Shown: positions 6,638 through 7,860 of the stretch, in pieces
Position numbering within the stretch: the stretch's first letter is position 1
How the letters are laid out: each line of letters starts with the position of its first letter
Source: Hominisplanchenecus_A murintestinalis
GTDB taxonomy: Bacteria; Bacillota; Clostridia; Lachnospirales; Lachnospiraceae
Length of the DNA stretch: 7,860 bases
Direction of reading: 5' to 3'
NCBI RefSeq assembly: GCF_943193015.1
Contig: NZ_CALPCM010000070.1
Coordinates: forward strand, 1-7,860
Notes under the pieces: generated by a model
Seen by the model: the letters and a program-made list of their open reading frames with translations, nothing else
Told to the model about the DNA's origin: nothing
Databases searched by the model: none
Translations under genes and position numbers: made by a program

Positions 6638-6676
6638 AAATCAGCAGGACACCCATGATTCGATGGATTATCCTGC
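6636..6676 (-). terminator. intrinsic terminator after uppP
   Basis: On the minus strand GCAGGA (complement of 6671-6676) pairs with TCCTGC (complement of 6644-6649). An inner stem of TCCAT with ATGGG (G-T closing pair) encloses a 6-base loop, and the stem is followed by TGATTTTT (T-run opposite 6636-6640). It starts nine bases past the uppP stop. The stem is interrupted by a small internal loop, so termination may be partial. Confidence 0.6.
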
Positions 6677-6684
6677 CAAAATAC

Positions 6685-7560
6685 TTACAATATAAAATGA
6701 GCCGCGATTGCCGCTACGCCAAGCACCAGACAATAAATAGCAAAACCTTTAAATTTCTTCTTTCTTACTATAGAAAGCATTACTTTAATACATACATATC
6801 CCACCAGTCCCGCAACAACCGCACCAATCACACAGCATAGCACCAGATTTCCCGTAATCTCCTCAGCAACGGCATCTTTGATTTCCAGAACAGACGCTCC
6901 CAGTACTGCCGGAACTGCCATCAGAAATGAATACTTCACTGCAAACCGCTTATCAAACCCGCTGACAAGACATGCCGTAATCGTTGTACCAGAACGTGAA
7001 AGCCCCGGCAATGTAGAAATCCCCTGTGCAATTCCGATAAAAAATCCGTTTGTATAGCTGACGTCCCGCGGAATCTTTTTTCCATCCTCTGTAAAATCTG
7101 CGACTACCAGCAACACTCCTGTCAAAAGCAAGCAGACGCCTGGAACAATTAATGTAGCGCTCGCTGCTTCCACCAGGTTCTTCGCCGCATATCCAATCAC
7201 ACCTGTCGGTATGGTAGACACCAAAATCAATACTACAAACTTTCGATAATTGTTATGTATAATACGTTTATAGCGAAGCGCCTCATCATTCTTTCGGTTT
7301 GAAATCCATATCTTGGTATTCGCTCCTATATCTATACAGATGCAGATTGCCTCTCGTATCATCCGTACAATATCTTTCCGATAAGCCACAAACACAGCTG
7401 CCAGCGTCCCCACATGAAGCATGATATCAAACAACATGCTTCCTCCTGTATCAATCTCAAAGATATTCTGTGCAATTGCCAGGTGTCCGGAACTGCTCAC
7501 CGGCAGGAATTCCGTTAACCCCTGTATGATTCCCAGAAAAATCGCCTGTAGTATTGTCAT
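6685..7560 (-). CDS. uppP: undecaprenyl-diphosphatase UppP (BacA)
   Basis: This integral membrane enzyme removes a phosphate from undecaprenyl pyrophosphate, regenerating the lipid carrier for peptidoglycan and other wall polymers. Overproduction of the family gives bacitracin resistance. The 291-residue protein has both active-site signatures: the N-terminal QGLTEFLPVSSSGH (13-26), containing the QxxxE motif with Glu17 plus a serine cluster and His26, and LPGLSRSGTT (184-193) with Arg189. Hydrophobic segments lie at about 1-30, 42-60, 107-125, 132-153, 170-182, 205-225, 237-262 and 270-290. It is slightly longer than the 273 residues of E. coli, with a basic loop at about 80-106, common in Firmicutes. 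AGGAGG (7566-7571) lies five bases before ATG and a strong promoter stands upstream. It is apparently a single-gene unit, closed by a hairpin terminator before ftsK. Confidence 0.96.
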   Translation of the reverse strand: MTILQAIFLGIIQGLTEFLPVSSSGHLAIAQNIFEIDTGGSMLFDIMLHVGTLAAVFVAYRKDIVRMIREAICICIDIGANTKIWISNRKNDEALRYKRIIHNNYRKFVVLILVSTIPTGVIGYAAKNLVEAASATLIVPGVCLLLTGVLLVVADFTEDGKKIPRDVSYTNGFFIGIAQGISTLPGLSRSGTTITACLVSGFDKRFAVKYSFLMAVPAVLGASVLEIKDAVAEEITGNLVLCCVIGAVVAGLVGYVCIKVMLSIVRKKKFKGFAIYCLVLGVAAIAAHFIL

Positions 7561-7651
7561 ATTTTCCTCCTGAAGTTACTGCAACTCATATTTATGCGAA
7601 TTTTATTCGTCTTCTCTTTATCTAAAACTTCTCTGTATCATACCCGCGTAT

Positions 7652-7680
7652 ATTGTAGCACATTTCTGCTGAATGTACAA
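7652..7680 (-). promoter_or_regulatory. sigma-A-type promoter of uppP with extended -10
   Basis: On the minus strand TTGTAC (7675-7680) and TACAAT (7652-7657) are 17 bases apart, and the -10 box is preceded by TGC, an extended -10 element. Transcription should start near 7645, giving a leader of about 85 bases. The leader contains a small hairpin (CGAAT 7597-7601 with ATTCG 7605-7609) too short to call a riboswitch. Confidence 0.75.
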
Positions 7681-7740
7681 ACCGTATTTTTGCATGGAAC
7701 ACAATTTTGCTATTCTCTTGCAAATTGCGGTTTGTCGGGG

Positions 7741-7760
7741 AGTCTGTCGGAGTCTGTCGC
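7741..7760. repeat. 10-bp direct tandem repeat, two copies
   Basis: AGTCTGTCGG at 7741-7750 is repeated as AGTCTGTCGC at 7751-7760, nine of ten bases identical. A further partial copy (TGTCGGGG) lies directly upstream at 7733-7740. It sits at the left boundary of the GC-rich stretch. Confidence 0.6.
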
Positions 7761-7772
7761 TTACCCCAGATA

Positions 7773-7790
7773 CCGGGGCAGGTGCCCCGG
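7773..7790. repeat. perfect GC-only hairpin
   Basis: CCGGGGC and GCCCCGG are perfect complements around the tetraloop AGGT, giving a very stable 7-bp stem of GC pairs only. There is no T-run on either side. It could be part of a structured RNA or of an interspersed palindromic repeat. Confidence 0.6.
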
Positions 7791-7860
7791 CTGTGTGGTG
7801 GCCGGCGTTACGTGCGTGTGTGACTGCGTGGACTTCCCTGATACATGCCGTGGATGGAAT

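Larger units (their letters stand above)
7731..7860. other. GC-rich structured stretch at the right edge, nature unknown
   Basis: This stretch is about 62% G+C (80 of 130 by my count), against clearly AT-rich sequence just left of it. It holds a 10-bp tandem repeat, AGTCTGTCGG/AGTCTGTCGC at 7741-7760, with a third TGTCG at 7733-7737. Next is a strong hairpin: CCGGGGC (7773-7779), loop AGGT, GCCCCGG (7784-7790). Neither strand has a T-run after the hairpin, so it is not an intrinsic terminator. A CCCC at 7764-7767 could compete for the GGGG of the stem. No RNA family is recognisable, and the reading frames here lack ribosome binding sites. Confidence 0.45.

Noticed and set aside
7702..7727. 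Imperfect inverted repeat CAATTTTGC / GCAAATTG upstream of uppP
   Set aside because: It needs a bulged T and lies well upstream of the -35 box, so operator function is not supported.
7694..7860. Plus-strand frame from ATG at 7694 open to the edge
   Set aside because: No ribosome binding site is present. Another plus frame is also open because GC-rich DNA has few stops, and the predicted residues (many Trp, Cys, Ala) do not look like a conserved protein.
7761..7860. Minus-strand frame ending at TAA 7761-7763 as the end of a gene upstream of uppP
   Set aside because: The translation is rich in His, Thr and Pro without pattern and covers the hairpin. It is more likely chance than a real C-terminus.

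Overview
The window reads as a chromosomal segment of a Gram-positive Clostridia member, most like a Lachnospiraceae gut anaerobe. This rests on the protein styles (clostridial RlmH, an NfnAB pair, an FtsK/SpoIIIE with a long acidic linker, a clostridial UppP), strong AGGAGG-type ribosome binding sites and sigma-A-like promoters. The taxon is an inference. No organism-specific marker is present.

All six confident genes lie on the minus strand, so transcription runs from right to left. From the right: a GC-rich structured stretch of unknown nature (7731-7860); a strong promoter and uppP (cell-wall lipid carrier recycling); a hairpin terminator and a weak promoter; ftsK (membrane-anchored DNA translocase); a strong promoter; then a tight operon nfnA-nfnB-Dabb. 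NfnA and NfnB form a flavin/iron-sulfur complex linking NADH, NADPH and ferredoxin, and the third gene is a small Dabb-fold protein of unknown role. A perfect hairpin terminator follows. Last comes rlmH, the 23S rRNA pseudouridine methyltransferase.

The left 376 bases hold no recognisable complete gene and are the least ordinary part. The 3' end of rlmH closely resembles the staphylococcal SCC attachment site. Directly after the rlmH stop codon, in the same frame, is a 69-codon protein-like stretch without a convincing start. Beyond it are an 11-bp tandem repeat and what may be the last codons of a plus-strand gene entering from the left edge. Together these fit, but do not prove, a junction between chromosome and an integrated element at rlmH. 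No second attachment copy is visible in the window.

Otherwise the content is ordinary housekeeping. I found no CRISPR array, insertion sequence, tRNA or rRNA, and no clearly new multi-gene system. The points worth a second look are the rlmH junction, an 11-residue tandem repeat inside the FtsK linker, the Dabb gene coupled to nfnAB, and the GC-rich right edge.
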